A stretch of DNA of 64,000 bases, taken from NCBI GenBank assembly GCA_035235625.1, contig CP141140.1:62001-126000 (forward strand), given 5' to 3'. The notes under the pieces are model-generated. The model was not told the origin of the DNA and ran no database searches. It saw only the letters and a program-made list of their open reading frames with translations. Made by a program: the position numbers and the translations under genes. Below are positions 12,901 to 24,518 of this stretch, one piece after another. Position 1 is the stretch's first letter. Each line of letters begins with the position of its first letter. Source of the DNA: Saururus chinensis (Eukaryota > Streptophyta > Magnoliopsida > Piperales > Saururaceae).

Positions 12901-15900
12901 ATATTTTACGTTAAGGAGGACCATGGAAGGCTGTATTGGCCAATACGTACCCATATCGGCCGACACCGATATGGTACGCACATTGATACGGTAGGCGCAG
13001 ATTTTATCGGCACGAATGCCGCGTTTCACCCGTATCGATTCAATCCGGCTCGATCCGCTGCACAAGGGCAAGTCGATCTGCAGAGGGAGAGCGCGATGAG
13101 AGAAGATAGAGGGCGGTGTTGTCTTCCTTCCCTCTGATTCGCCGAGATAGAGGGCGAGGGTGGCAATCTGTCTTCCCCAACTCCAATCTGTCCAAAAATC
13201 ACCCCTGGCCTCCCTATACGTGGGCACTCACCGGCCCGTCTTCCCCAATCTGTCCAGAAACCACCTCTGGCTTCCCTATATGTGGGCACTCACCGGCCTC
13301 GTCTTCCCCAGCTCCGATCTGTCCGGAAACCGCTCCTGGCCTCATCGTCTCTTACTCTCCTCTTTGTTGTCTGCTGGACTCATCTACTCAGCACCTCATG
13401 AAGGTCACGATTCACGAACCAATGATATTTGGTTTCTTATAGGAGGAAGTGGTTTGTTTTTTTTTCCCACTTGTGTTTTCTAGTTGTTTCCTTTCTCTGA
13501 TCATGGTCAAGTCAATTTTGTGTTGTCTTGTTTTGTGTGTATGAATCAAGGATGAAAAACTGAAAGAATTTTCTTAGTGTTCAATAGTCGGGACTCGGGA
13601 GTCGCCCCTCTGCGAGCTGCTCTCACCGCAATCCCGAATGCTCTGAAGGTTGTAGAACCAGAATTTAGTATGAAATTGCCTTATGATCTCTTCATTTCTT
13701 TCTTTTTACCGCTTCAAAAAATTGATACATCACACACCTCTAAGCATCCACATTTTGTTCAAGTTGGCAATGTGTTACTTTTGAACACATGAAACCAAGT
13801 GGGCATGGCAGGATTCAAGAGATATTATCATACTCCTATAATGGGAGGATACTTATCATAAAATGTGTTTGAAGTTTGGGTTTGAAGCTACAATTTTCTA
13901 ATCTTATTCTATGGATATCAAAGCAACAACAATGAAAAGCAGGTAGAAAGAGAAGGAAAAATAATTTCAGTTCAGGGATTCAAGAAAGAAGCTAAATACT
14001 GAGATCTAGAGTTCTTGCAGGTGTCTGGAATAAATTTGCTCCAGATGAAACATGGATTTATTTCTTTATTGGACGCAGCATCTATTCTGATAGTCTGAAA
14101 TAGATTATTCATTACTTCAGCACTGTCGCCATTTGGCCGGAGGAATTAATGAGGTACATACCAGTTCCGATCACCTGCACACCATCTCTAGATTTCTTAA
14201 TACAATGTTTTATTTAAATGTTCATCGTGAAAGCTAAGATTCCCGTTGTCCCATACTTCCTCTTCAGCAAAATAATGAACGAATGTCCAATCCTGTTTCA
14301 GCTCTTTTCTTGACCGTTTCTGGCTAGGTGGAAATTGAGTTTCATGTATTTCAGTCATATGTTGTACTGGGGATGTGCACAGATCTGCTGGCTTGTTTTC
14401 ACCCACAAAAACCCTTCAGCTCCAATCTATCTGCCAGCATTTGTGAAAGGGTATGATCGTTGTGGTAGGCATTGTATTTTTACCCCTTTCATGGGGCACT
14501 TCATTATTATTACACATGTATAGTTGTAAATATTTGACATTTATAATAGAGTTGTATGTATATCCTAGTTTCATAGTTCTGTTCTCTCTCTTTTTTACTG
14601 TGTTTTTCACTTTGTGAGGCATCTGGGCATATCCCACCTACTTAAGATCTTCAGGGAAAAAGGGGGGAGGGGGGGAATATGTGGATTGGCTAGGCAAAAA
14701 GAGGTGTGCTAAAGCAAGGAAATGGCCGAATTCCCTTTCTACACCTCTGTTGTGAGCCTGTTGCAATTCTTGCAGGATCCTTTGAAATTATTAATTATCA
14801 CACTCCCACCCATTGTGGTGGGAGGGGCCAATTAAAGCCCGCCACTTGGGAAAACACATAAGAATCCGTATCAGTTTTCCATGAGTTTTCCCATGTGGCT
14901 GAAGTTGATTGGCCCCTCCCACCACAATGAGTTATCCCATATGGCTTCACAGCTGATCTGAAGCCATATCTAGTGGCACTATGACATGCTATTTAAGTCT
15001 CCAGACAGGCTTTTCTTGTGGTTTAGAATCCTTGAAATTATAATCAGGCTTGGATTTGGGACTCTGTATGTGAAATAGATAATTTCATCCCAAAATTAAT
15101 CCTCTCCGCCTCCATCCCCTCCTCTCCCTCGGACAAGCCTCTCTTCCCACTCCGCCGCTGGTGCGGCTCTCACGATCCCCAAATAGTTGTTCCCTGCTTT
15201 GGCTGCTGATCCTTTTCTCAATATGATTGAAGAAATCTTCTTGATCATCTCCCTCTGCTTGGACCAGCCCATATTTTTTGTTAGCATCTTTGAATTGCTA
15301 ATCGGACATGCGCTTTGATTGATTCTTTTCCTTAAAAGTAAAATTCACTAGTTTCATTATGTGTGGTTATTTTGTATAATGGGGACAGAAGCCAGTCACA
15401 GGGCTAGCTTGGAAGCTTTGCTCACTGGCTCACTGCCGCCAAGGCTGATTGTGTTCAAACAAGCTGACCTACTCTGCTACTCATTGGACAAGAGTTGGCA
15501 TGTTTGAGGAATTGGTGTTAGAAGAGATTGTGTGTGCTGGCCTGTGATGCATTGCAACGGAACATTTTGCTGATTATCTAGTGTGTGTGTTACTATAAAT
15601 AACCACTGAAGGTCGAATTGTCCAGTTAGTATGAACGCTTTGAATTCCAAAGTATTTGAAATAAGTTAGCTAACGATAGAATGTGAGGGGATGCTTCCTT
15701 AGAGGTCGAGCGATATCATACTTGATAATAAGGGAAGATCTATGTCTTTAGTGACGAGGATGATACTGGTTACTTTTCTTGATCTTTGAAGCAAACACTG
15801 AAATGCAGATTATACTGTTCTTCAAAAAGAATTTCTAGTGTTCATTGTTATGTGCTCTTTTCATACAAACATAGGTTAACACTTGCCTAGCCTCTAAGAA

Positions 15901-18900
15901 ATAGTGGAGTAAGTTCTAGTTTTAGTTGATTGGACTTGTTAGAGTGTGGACGGAGTAACTTCTTAACATTTCTGATCTGTGCTTGGTGCATATTTGGATT
16001 GATCTCCAAAATTGGAGAAAATGACCATTTGATTAGACTTGTTAGAATGTGGACGGAGTGGCTTCTTAACACTTCTGATCTGTGCTAGGTGTATATATGG
16101 ATTGATTTTCAGATTTAGAAAAAAGATCATTTGAGACTGCTGTTAGTTAATTTAGAACAATAAGTTTCATTTTTATTCCACTTCAAATATTGACAAACTG
16201 TTTTTGTGCAGGATATTTATAATTGTGAAGCGTGATTTGAAAATTTTCTTTTGTTTCTTATTAGTTGTTAATTTTCATCTCGATGCAGGGGACATCTCAA
16301 GAGATGGGATCTAGAGTCAGTAATTTGGAGTCAAAAGCAGATGAAGCTGAACTTGAAAGATTGGAAGATCGTCTGAGTGAGATAAAAAAGGTGCTCAATA
16401 ACTTTTTGAGTATATATGCTATAAAGAAAGAATTTTGTGTTTTTTTTTTCAGCTGTTGTCATCAAATTTTTTTGTTGTTATATTTTCGTATGCCTGTGTT
16501 AATCTATCTCCAAGTCTTCTTTGGGCATGTTACCATTTTGATATGGCATGCGCACATGTGAGGATCTTCGTGCTCAATAGTAGGTATGGATGAATATTGG
16601 GGAAAAAAATCAATTAACAATTCCCCTGTCCAATCATACTCTTTATTGTGTAAATATATCTCTTTAAGTCTTTTATGCACCATAAGTATGATAACAATAC
16701 AAAAAAATTGCATGTCCTTTTTATCATGTAAATCTAGGTGTTTGATTGAATATTAATTAATCTTTTTTACTTGAAGGGTTGTTAGTACTTAGGGTTTTCT
16801 AAGATGGCACCAAAGGAGAAAGAGCTTGACATTGGGTGGAATCACGGTTCAAGGGTTAGTGGAAGTAGGCATAAGACGCAATGTAATTTGTGTGGACGTA
16901 TCATGGCCAGGGGAGGTGTCACACGATTAAAGCTTCATTTGGCAAATTTATGTGGTAATGCCCAAGCGTGTCCATCATGCCCAAAAGAAGTGAAAAGGAA
17001 AATAAGAGAGCATTTGCGAGGAAGTAAGAATAAGCAAAGTATGAACATAGTTGATATTGATGATGACAATGTGAATGATGATGATGAAGAACTGTCGATT
17101 AGAGAAAGAAAGGAATTAAAAGACTCAATGCATAAGAGTCAGGCATTTGCACGTCAAGAAGAAGAGGATATGTTAAAAGGTGTCAGTGGATCTAGAGGTC
17201 TGTGTAGAACTCAAAGTGTGAGAGAGGCTTTTGACAAAGGACATGTTGGCTCAAGATCGAAAGAGAGTAAAATGGTCGCTATTAGCTAATCCATACTTGT
17301 TTAGGTCAGAAAATGACAAACAAAGTAGGTTGAATGAGACATGGCTAGGGAAAGGAAGGAAAAAAATTGGCAAAGCTATTTCAAAATTTCTTTTTTACAA
17401 CCATATTCTAGCTCATACATGCAATTCTCCCTATTACAAAACTATAGTTAGTGAGATTCAAGATGCTGATGCAGGTGTGAAAGCTCCAACTGCAAAAGAA
17501 GTATATGGAATCTACTTGGAGGGGGAGATTCAAGATTTGAAACAACATATCAATGGTATGAAGAAAACTTGGGAAACATAGAGTCACTATTATGTGTGAT
17601 GGTTGGACTGGAACAACAAAATTGAGTATCATCAATTTCTTAATATCATCTGCAGGTAGAACTGTTTTCTTGAAGTCAATTGATGCTTCAAATAAAGTAA
17701 AAGACTATAAATACTTGTCTAAGTTGATGGATGGATGATATAGTTGAAGAGATTGGTGAGGAAAATGTCATACAAATTATTACAGACAATAGATCAAACT
17801 ACAAGGCAGGTAAATATCTTAAAGCAAAAAGAAAATATTTATATTGGACCCCTTGTGCTGCACGTTGTATAGATTTGATGCTAAAAGACATTGGAGCTAA
17901 GAATAAGATGAAAAGTACAATAAAAAAGGCAAAAACAATAACTAATTTCATCTACAACCACTTGGGGGTATTAGCATTGATGAGAGAGTTTACATCTGGA
18001 GAGTTAGTACGACCAGGTATTACACGATTTGCTACTAACTTTGTATCTCTTTCTAGCATTTTAAAACAGAAACAAGGTTTGAAAGCCATGTTTGCATCAG
18101 AAAAATAGTTTAATCACAAGTTGAATGGGACAAAACAAGCAAAAGAGGTTGAAGATGTTGTGTTGAATAACAGTTTTTGGGATGCTATCAAAAAGATGGT
18201 TGTCATCTTATAGCCCATTATAAAAGTATTAAGAATGGTTGATGGTAACAAAAAACCTACAATGAGACATATATGAGGCTATGAGGTTTTATAGGAAGGC
18301 TATAGAAAAAACTACAAGAGATCATAAGCAATATTGTGAAATCATTGAAGATAGATGAAACAGACAACTTGTGCATGATTTACATGGAGCTGATATATAT
18401 TTCCCTTTTTAATTAGTAAATATTTGCACTTAACTTTATCTCTAATTTATTTTTTAACCTTGTTTTAGCTTTCTACCTTAATCCTAAATATCAATATAGC
18501 AAAGATATTGCAACTGATGATAAATTGATGCGATGCTTACAAAGAGTAATTGAGACACTAGAACCAAATATAGATCTAATTATCAAAGCTTTTCGACAAG
18601 TATATTATGATAACTTATAATATTTTATAATTTATGAAATATTAAATAGTATCTCACATTAGTGTGTAAATTTCACTTTGTAGGAAAGGATATTTAGACA
18701 AAGAGAAGGCAATTTTAGTTTAGCTACGGCCATGAAATCTTGGGAAACCACAGAACCATGTAAGTTATATATTATTTGTGATTCTTAGATTATGTCATTT
18801 TTATCTCTAAAATAATAATTTAGTTGGTTTCTAAATTTTAATCTTATAATTTTAGCTGAGTGGTGGCTTGGTTATGGGTCGGATGCCCCTGATTTAAAGA

Positions 18901-21545
18901 AGATTGCAGTTAGGATCCTTTCACAAACAACTTCATCAGCTGGATGTGAAAGAAATTAGAGTACAGTTTTCTGCATTATAGATGTGTAAATCCAACTTTC
19001 AGGTTCCAATGCTGCAACTATTTAAGTTGCTTGATAGCCTTAAATAAAATGAAATAAAACAAAATATAAATAATATACTTTTCTATGTTTTCCCTTTTGC
19101 ATTTCTTACCACAATTTCTCTCCTGTCTTTTGAAGCTTATTCTTCTCACTCCTATTTTTATGTTTCACAATTAAATAACACACATTGCTAAAATTTAAAA
19201 AGTTAGCACATAATATACAAATAGTTCCCTGCATGGTAGACGTGTAAATCCAACATTCAAGTTGCAATGCAGCAACAATTAAGCAGCTTGAAAGCATTAA
19301 ATTAAAAAAAAAACTAAGTAAAATACTTTTCTCTGTTTGTCCTTTTGCATTTCTTTACCGCTTTCACTTTCTCCTCTTTCCAGACAGCCCCTTCTCACTC
19401 CTCCCTCTTTTTAAATTTCACAATTGAATAAAACACATTGGTGGTATTTAAATTCCAAAAGCAGAAAAACCAAAAGTAACATAAGCAAACAGTTCTTATT
19501 CTCGATATGGATTAGGAGCCCAGACAACAAATCAACATTTTGTCCTTCTCTTTCAAAAACTCAAGCAAAACGAGGCAATTGACAAGACAAACAAAGTGAG
19601 ACGGTGAGAATGCCCAAAGCGACAAGTGCAAGTCTACTATTTATGCAAACACTTGTCTACTAGTTGCATGAAATGCAATATCTTCAATATATTGTATCTT
19701 TAGGATCACCAATATTCGATAAAGGGAAAAGATAGATCTTTGAGATCTCAGCAACCCTCACCCCCTTTCTACCCCCACCCCAATAGTTCACAGATCCCCC
19801 CCCCCCTCTTCTGTCATCAGCGGCAGCGGCAGCATTTTCCATTGACCTCTTACAGTTGATCCGGTGGCAGATTTTTTTTCTTCATTTGTACTGGGAGGAG
19901 GCTAGCAGTAGTTGATCTAAACTTCTGGCAGGCTATGGGCAATTATTTCAAAAAAAATTCATCCTTGCCAGTTTTTTAACAGCCAGCAGCAGCCAACAGT
20001 TGGTTCTTATCAGCTGCCCACAACGGCTGCTCTCTCTCTCTCTCTCTCTCTCCCTCTGCATCGATATCATTTTCCACGAGATCTACAATATATCTTACTT
20101 TAGATCACTGATTATCTCTGATATTGGCTACTGCAAATCATGATTACTTGCAATTCTAGGTTACTTTAGATCACCGATTATCTCTGATATTGGCTACTGC
20201 AAATCATGATTACTTGCAATTCTAGGTTATGAATTAACCAAAATCAAGAAGCTTTTTTCTCTTATAAAAAATTGAAGAATCTGAACAAGCACTAGAGTTC
20301 ACTTTTCTTGAATCAAACTAAGTAAATATTGTGCCTCTCAAGTAATCTATAATATCATACTCACACTTCTCGAATCGAATTGAAGTAAATTGAGCTTTCA
20401 TGTAGCACAAGGGAAAGAAAAGACATCAATGCATAAACCTGTCAAGCCCACAAAAATAAAAAGTTATTCCAAATTTAGAAGTAAAGTGATAAAATAACAC
20501 CAACAATAAAATTGCTTACACAAAAGGAGAGCCATTAAGAGTTAAAAATTGAACATTAGATTTTTATGTTAATGAAGACATGGAAAAAAAATGAATGTAA
20601 GATATGTTGTAGTTCAACAAATATCACCATATTCCGTTTAGCCTAAGGTTGGAAACTTAGATTCTATCCCATGGCTCAATGAAGTAATTGTATCCACGGA
20701 GTAACAGGCTGCTTATGCCCAGCCTAATGCAACCTTCTAGAGATGGAAAATTGCAATCACTTAAGTGAACCATAAAATTCTGACCACATTTAATATTTCC
20801 ACAAACATATTTCTATCACAGTGGAAGATGTAGAACCAGAAAAAAAGCTAAGAAGCATCTCAAAAGAATTATACTAAAAACTGAAATAACTGCTTGACCA
20901 AACGTCCAGATGACATTGATTGCATAAAAAAGTATACGTGGTAAAGATACATGAACCCTTTTTACAGCTTCTGAATAGCTGCAAAATCATTCTATTGACC
21001 ACCTTGCAATGAAGAACCAATCATGACAATAATAAGAACACCTGCTAACTCAATCATGAGGTTCCATCTGCCAGGTTAGAGCTCCCAGAGGATAAAAAAG
21101 GAAAAATGAGAGAACCAAAAATAAGATAACATGGGACAGCAAAGCAGAATACATGTACCAGGACCATAGGGAAAATAATAAGACACCGAAGATGACAATG
21201 GTCATAATAATGATAGACCCTAACCGCCAGGAAGACACTAGAGGAACCTACAAGCTATTGAATAATACATAGAATTGGCAGAACACAGTTTGCCCATATG
21301 AAAGTAGAAGATACAATGCAGCCAGGAAAAGTAAAACAAGATGGCAGAAAGTTACTTTAAAAAAATAATTTGCAATATTAAAACAAGAAATTTCGTACCG
21401 GAACCATGAAGATGATTCGAACAATATAACGCTGGTAAGTAGGTTCGGTATAATTCAAAAGATGTCGGTAGATATGAAACATTGCAAGCACAAATGCTCC
21501 AGCCATGCAAGGAAAAGCAATGAGGATGAAGTAAATTTGCGCCAT
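9951..21545 (-). CDS. TMEM184/DUF300 (LAZ1-like) membrane protein
   Basis: Exons on the minus strand: 21545-21399 (start codon, MAQIYFILIAFPCMAGAFVL, one membrane segment, ends RIIFMVP), 12445-12296 (YEAWVIYNFLSLCLAWVGGP), 12117-11832 (RFIRRCKQGALQFVILKPIL, several membrane segments), 10642-10409 (VFLAAKSRFLDSAEEAAQFQ, then HDTVHQ) and 10295-9951 (FAPTYHDYVLYNG, Ser-rich soluble tail, TGA). All borders are GT/AG and the phases fit. The family is the organic-solute-transporter-alpha/TMEM184 group. Arabidopsis LAZ1 proteins act at the tonoplast in cell-death and brassinosteroid signalling; a similar role here is inference. The short exon expected between 21399 and 12445 (about 24 residues, VYALMSFLSLV type) was not found. 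It may be diverged, overlooked or lost, which would make this copy defective. The exons seen have no stops or frameshifts. Confidence 0.85.
12900..13440. repeat. GC-rich island with three 63-67 bp tandem units
   Basis: Units start at 13176, 13243 and 13306, each beginning CCCCA and containing an ATCTGTCC..AAA segment; the first two also contain TGGGCACTCACCGGCC. Upstream, 12930-13030 carries the alternating ATATCGGCCGACACCGATAT-type palindromic motif common in plant repeats. The open frames here (both strands) are products of the tandem repeat and show no known domain. Confidence 0.65.
14811..14935. mobile_element. Short foldback MITE
   Basis: The left end reads CATTGTGGTGGGAGGGGCCA and the right end is its reverse complement (TGGCCCCTCCCACCACAATG). 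The complementarity continues inward with mismatches to a TGGGAAAAC segment, so the 120-bp element is nearly all stem. No clear target duplication was found and there is no coding sequence. Confidence 0.7.
14939..14969. repeat. Perfect 11-bp stem-loop
   Basis: ATATGGCTTCA, a 9-base loop and TGAAGCCATAT form a perfect stem just beside the foldback MITE. It may be part of an outer element or chance; it lies in an intron. Confidence 0.6.
15928..16133. repeat. 103-bp tandem duplication
   Basis: Two adjacent copies (15928-16030 and 16031-16133) share landmarks such as TTCTGATCTGTGCT and GTGGACGGAGT. They differ by scattered substitutions, so the duplication is not recent. Confidence 0.75.
16289..16390 (+). 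CDS. Exon-like coiled-coil segment, origin unknown
   Basis: A 102-base, 34-codon open segment sits between a good acceptor (CGATGCAG) and a donor (AAG before GTGCTC). It encodes a charged heptad-like peptide beginning GTSQEMGSRVSNLESKADEA and ending RLSEIKK, a probable coiled coil. It lies on the plus strand inside the minus-strand TMEM184 intron. I could not find partner exons. It may be a captured exon of a host gene or chance. The EMG-plus-coiled-coil pattern loosely recalls heat-shock-factor-binding proteins, but not enough to name it. Confidence 0.35.
16804..18965 (+). pseudogene. Broken hAT transposase (BED finger, DUF659, dimerisation domain)
   Basis: The first frame (16804-17289) starts MAPKEKELDIGWNHG and has a BED-type zinc finger (CNLCG, then HLANLCG). 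A second frame (17231-17581) continues with PYYKTIVSEIQDADAGVKAP. After a stop at about 17579 and a frame change, the DUF659 core follows: TIMCDGWTGTTKLSIINFL, DNRSNYKAGKYL, WTPCAARCIDLML and LVRPGITRFATNF (to 18108). The hAT dimerisation region appears near 18855-18960 (WWLGYGSDAPDLKK, then SSAGCER followed by a stop). At least three frame breaks or stops kill it. Terminal repeats were not identified. This is a plain hAT DNA transposon inserted in the TMEM184 intron. Confidence 0.85.
18968..19495. repeat. Tandem duplication of about 260 bp
   Basis: Copy one begins CTGCATTATAGATGTGTAAA near 18970 and copy two begins CTGCATGGTAGACGTGTAAA near 19231. Both contain CCTTTTGCATTTCTT, CACAATT and ACACATTG landmarks in the same order and both end near AACAGTTC/AATAGTTC. 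It follows the hAT transposase directly and may include its 3' end. Confidence 0.7.
20027..20054 (+). repeat. (TC)n microsatellite
   Basis: An uninterrupted run of CT dinucleotides in the TMEM184 first intron. Confidence 0.9.
20095..20226. repeat. 66-bp tandem duplication, nearly identical
   Basis: 20095-20160 and 20161-20226 differ at one visible base (ATCACTG against ATCACCG). The near identity suggests a recent event. Confidence 0.9.
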
Positions 21546-22405
21546 TGCCTATCCATACACCAAATAAAAAATAAAAAAATCAATCAGATGGTGATTATCA
21601 TTTAAACACGACAAAGCAGAAAAAAGCCAAGTTCTGGAATGCATAAATGCACCAAAGGAAAGACCAACTCCCGTTGAACTAACCTCGAATATGGTATTTC
21701 TATGACCCAATTCTCGTCTGCTCGTCGTAGAAAATATCTGTAAACCGACCCATCGGGTCTAACATACGGAGCAAAGAGAGACAAACCGACCTAGGCATCT
21801 CGAATTAAGATTACAGGGAATCGATCTTCTCCTGATAATAACCAGCCCAAACATAAGTACGTTCTTCGAACGCAGAAAAACCCCCGGATTCTGAAAGGGA
21901 TAAATAAAGGGACCAACAGCACGGGAAGAAACTCTATTCAGAACCAAATTTGCTTGTTCAATCTAAAGAGATGCAAGTAAGTACCCAAAATCTATAGAAA
22001 CGTAAACAGCCCAAGCGGGTCCAAGAGGGTTGAGGAGAGGCAGCGAAGATATAGTGAAATGCTATTTAAATTCAGAAGAAATTCACAAACCACGAGACCG
22101 TTCTAGGGTTGGGAAGGGAGTCACTACGAGAGAAGGGAGAGAGACCTTCCAGGCACACTCGCCTTTTCAAACCGAGAAATGCCAAGTTGCCATAACTCTC
22201 ACTTTCACTAACGAGGGCCTGTTTGGACGAAAGTTGCCACTTTTTTCTGTACAAATGGATGAAAGTTGCTTAACATTTTTTATTACAGGAAGACGCCGCA
22301 GCAATCAGGACTCCGGAATACATGTTGTTTCGAAACAATCTAAGGGCCTGCTTGAGGGTGATTTTTTCTTGAATCAGTTCCGTCTATTCGGTGCATAATT
22401 AAATA
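21546..22405 (-). promoter_or_regulatory. Putative promoter and 5' UTR region of the TMEM184-like gene
   Basis: This lies upstream of the start codon at 21545 on the minus strand. The short open frames in it (for example 22030-22398 on plus, 21602-21947 on minus) have no domain features. I cannot define a TATA box or a start of transcription. It is bounded on the right by the terminal repeat of a MULE fragment. Confidence 0.4.
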
Positions 22406-24518
22406 GGGAAATTTTATATAAATAATAATTAAAAAAATATTTATTACATACCATACAGGCAAGCCAGCACCTGCGTACTTTTTTTAAAAAAAATTTAAAT
22501 TAATTTTATCTAAAGAACAAAATCAATTTACAACTTGACAGATTTTGTTATTTAGAAGGACGAAATCAACTTAAGTTGATATTGTCCTTCTAAACGACGA
22601 TATCGCGACACTTCGCATTTCGACATTCGGTTCTTAATCATACTAATTTCATCCTTTTAAATGTGAAATCAAATTAAATTTTAAAAAAAATTATTTGAAA
22701 CCAACTTTATCACCTATCCCTATTTATTTATTGAATACATGCACAATTGCATTCATTCTACCCATTCCGTGCATAACAAATATAACATTAAAGTACATCA
22801 TAAACAAGTATCAAATATATAACATCACAAGTCAAAAAAATATTTAGTTTAAAATAAACGTATAAAAAAGTTAATGTCATAATCTCCTACGTCTTCGACC
22901 TCGACCTCGACAGTGCTGTACGAGCTCCTCCATCGATATGTAGCTCTAACTCCAGCTCTGGCTCAGCATAAGTAATAAATGGTTCAACATGAGTTGGCCA
23001 ATGTCATCTATAATATAAAATTGGATCTGGCTGAGCTACATGTGCAGTGACCGAAAATGATAAACCTGGAGGAGAACTATACGTTGCTGATGAAGATGGA
23101 ATATCAAGGAATGAAAAGTACATCGATTGTGTATGGGCGGCCTCGTCGATAAGATAATCTCTATGAACATCCGTAATCACCAATTGAAGCAGTGACAAGC
23201 TATGAATAACATCATCAAACTCCCTAATCACCGATTGACATACTACTAATAAGTCCTCGCTCGAAGTATAGGTGTTAATTACATCAGTTAAATGCGCATA
23301 CGTACGTCGAACTAGATGAAGCTATAAAAAATAAATTAAATATTAGATAAATAATTAATAAGAAATAAAAAAATAATATATGCCTTAATTAACAAAGTTG
23401 TACTTACCAGAGCTGTCTCAGACACTCCCCAAGGCTGATATGTCATCTTCTCCATATCATCAAGCGGTAAAATATATTGTCGTGCAATTGATAAATACCA
23501 CTGCATATAAGCACAACGAACATCTCGCATTGTCGTAGTCATCTCCCCCCTGATAATAGTGGCTCTTCTATCCTCTCATCGAGTGATATATGACGCATGA
23601 TGTAAAGTCTAATAGGTAATATGGCGACCCTATCGAGTGATGCGATGGACAAACTCGACGGTAGATGGTGAGAACCCTTGCTCCAGGTTAAATTGGAGCA
23701 TTACCCGATGTAGCACATAAATCTCATAACATATTAATGGAGTACGAGATAGCCACACCTCTCGACCGTCAGTACATAGAGGAGGTAACACAGCCAACAC
23801 GTCATCTAAGTACATCTACCAAATAACCTATACAATATATAAAGATAATTTAGTTTAAATAACGATATTTTTTTTAAAAATCATTACAAAAAAAGTTCAA
23901 CATGGCAATAAAATTACCTGATATGACCGCTGGTGGTCTAACTCCCCTCTGTACAATCAGAGGACTCCTTGTGGATTTTCAGTTTTCTTTTTCCGAACAT
24001 TCCACCTTAATGAGTTCAATTTAAAAAATGAGTTCAGCATATGTACATAAAACGTTGCTAAAAAAAGTAAGTGTTAAACATAAATACAACCTACCTCGCC
24101 CCTAATAGAGCATCCTCGACTAAGCGACCCATCTCAGCACTTTGTCATCCGACGTGTAACTGCTTCCACGACCATAGCTATGTCAGAAAATATGATAACA
24201 AATATTAAATAAAATTGATAAATTATACGTGACCAAAACATCATTTAAAGTTATGCAATTATTTACCTAAAGAAGGGTCAAACAACCCGCAATCCCCAAG
24301 GTCATGGCCTGACATGCTTTCCCTAACTCTCAGTATAAAAATACAAGAGTAGCACTGCCCCATCAATAAGTACCTGACATGTCGAACTCCGCAAGGAGGG
24401 AGAGATATGACACATGTACGTGGCTACTCGTGGTATCTACAAATATTGTGGCTCCAAGTAAATGTAATAGATAGGCTTGTGCATGCTGCTCGATAACTAT
24501 CTCCGTAACATCGGCTGG
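22406..24518 (-). mobile_element. MULE-PMD copy C: 3' fragment with terminal inverted repeat
   Basis: Read on the minus strand this matches the PMD half of the element at 54958-62083, from the middle of the mobile domain (ATEIVIEQHAQAYLLHLLGA type, near 24500) to the terminal repeat. Identifiable parts are the LFRELGKAC-like exon near 24310, the DGREVWLSRTPLICYEI exon (23630-23815), the TTTMRDVRCAYMQWYLSIAR exon (23336-23542) and the last exon with VITDVHRDYLIDEAAHTQS and AHVAQPDPILYYR (23004-23231). The right end, GGGAAATTTTATATAAATAA at 22406, is the element terminus. The 5' half is missing and replaced by an LTR. Several stops are present. Confidence 0.8.

Larger units (their letters stand above)
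12446..21398 (-). other. Giant first intron (about 9 kb) of the TMEM184-like gene
   Basis: The donor GTACGA follows the first exon at 21398 and the acceptor TTCCAG precedes 12445. The interval holds the broken hAT transposon, a foldback MITE, at least four tandem duplications, a GC-rich island with 65-bp repeats and a coiled-coil exon-like segment, all annotated separately. A small coding exon is expected somewhere in it but was not located. Confidence 0.65.

Noticed and set aside
12895-13483. Overlapping 87-110 codon frames on both strands
   Set aside because: They translate the 63-67 bp tandem repeat and no family motif is present.
21050-21238. Hydrophobic minus-strand frame near the TMEM184 first exon, considered as the missing second exon
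   Set aside because: It does not match the expected VYALMSFLSLV segment and lacks suitable splice borders.
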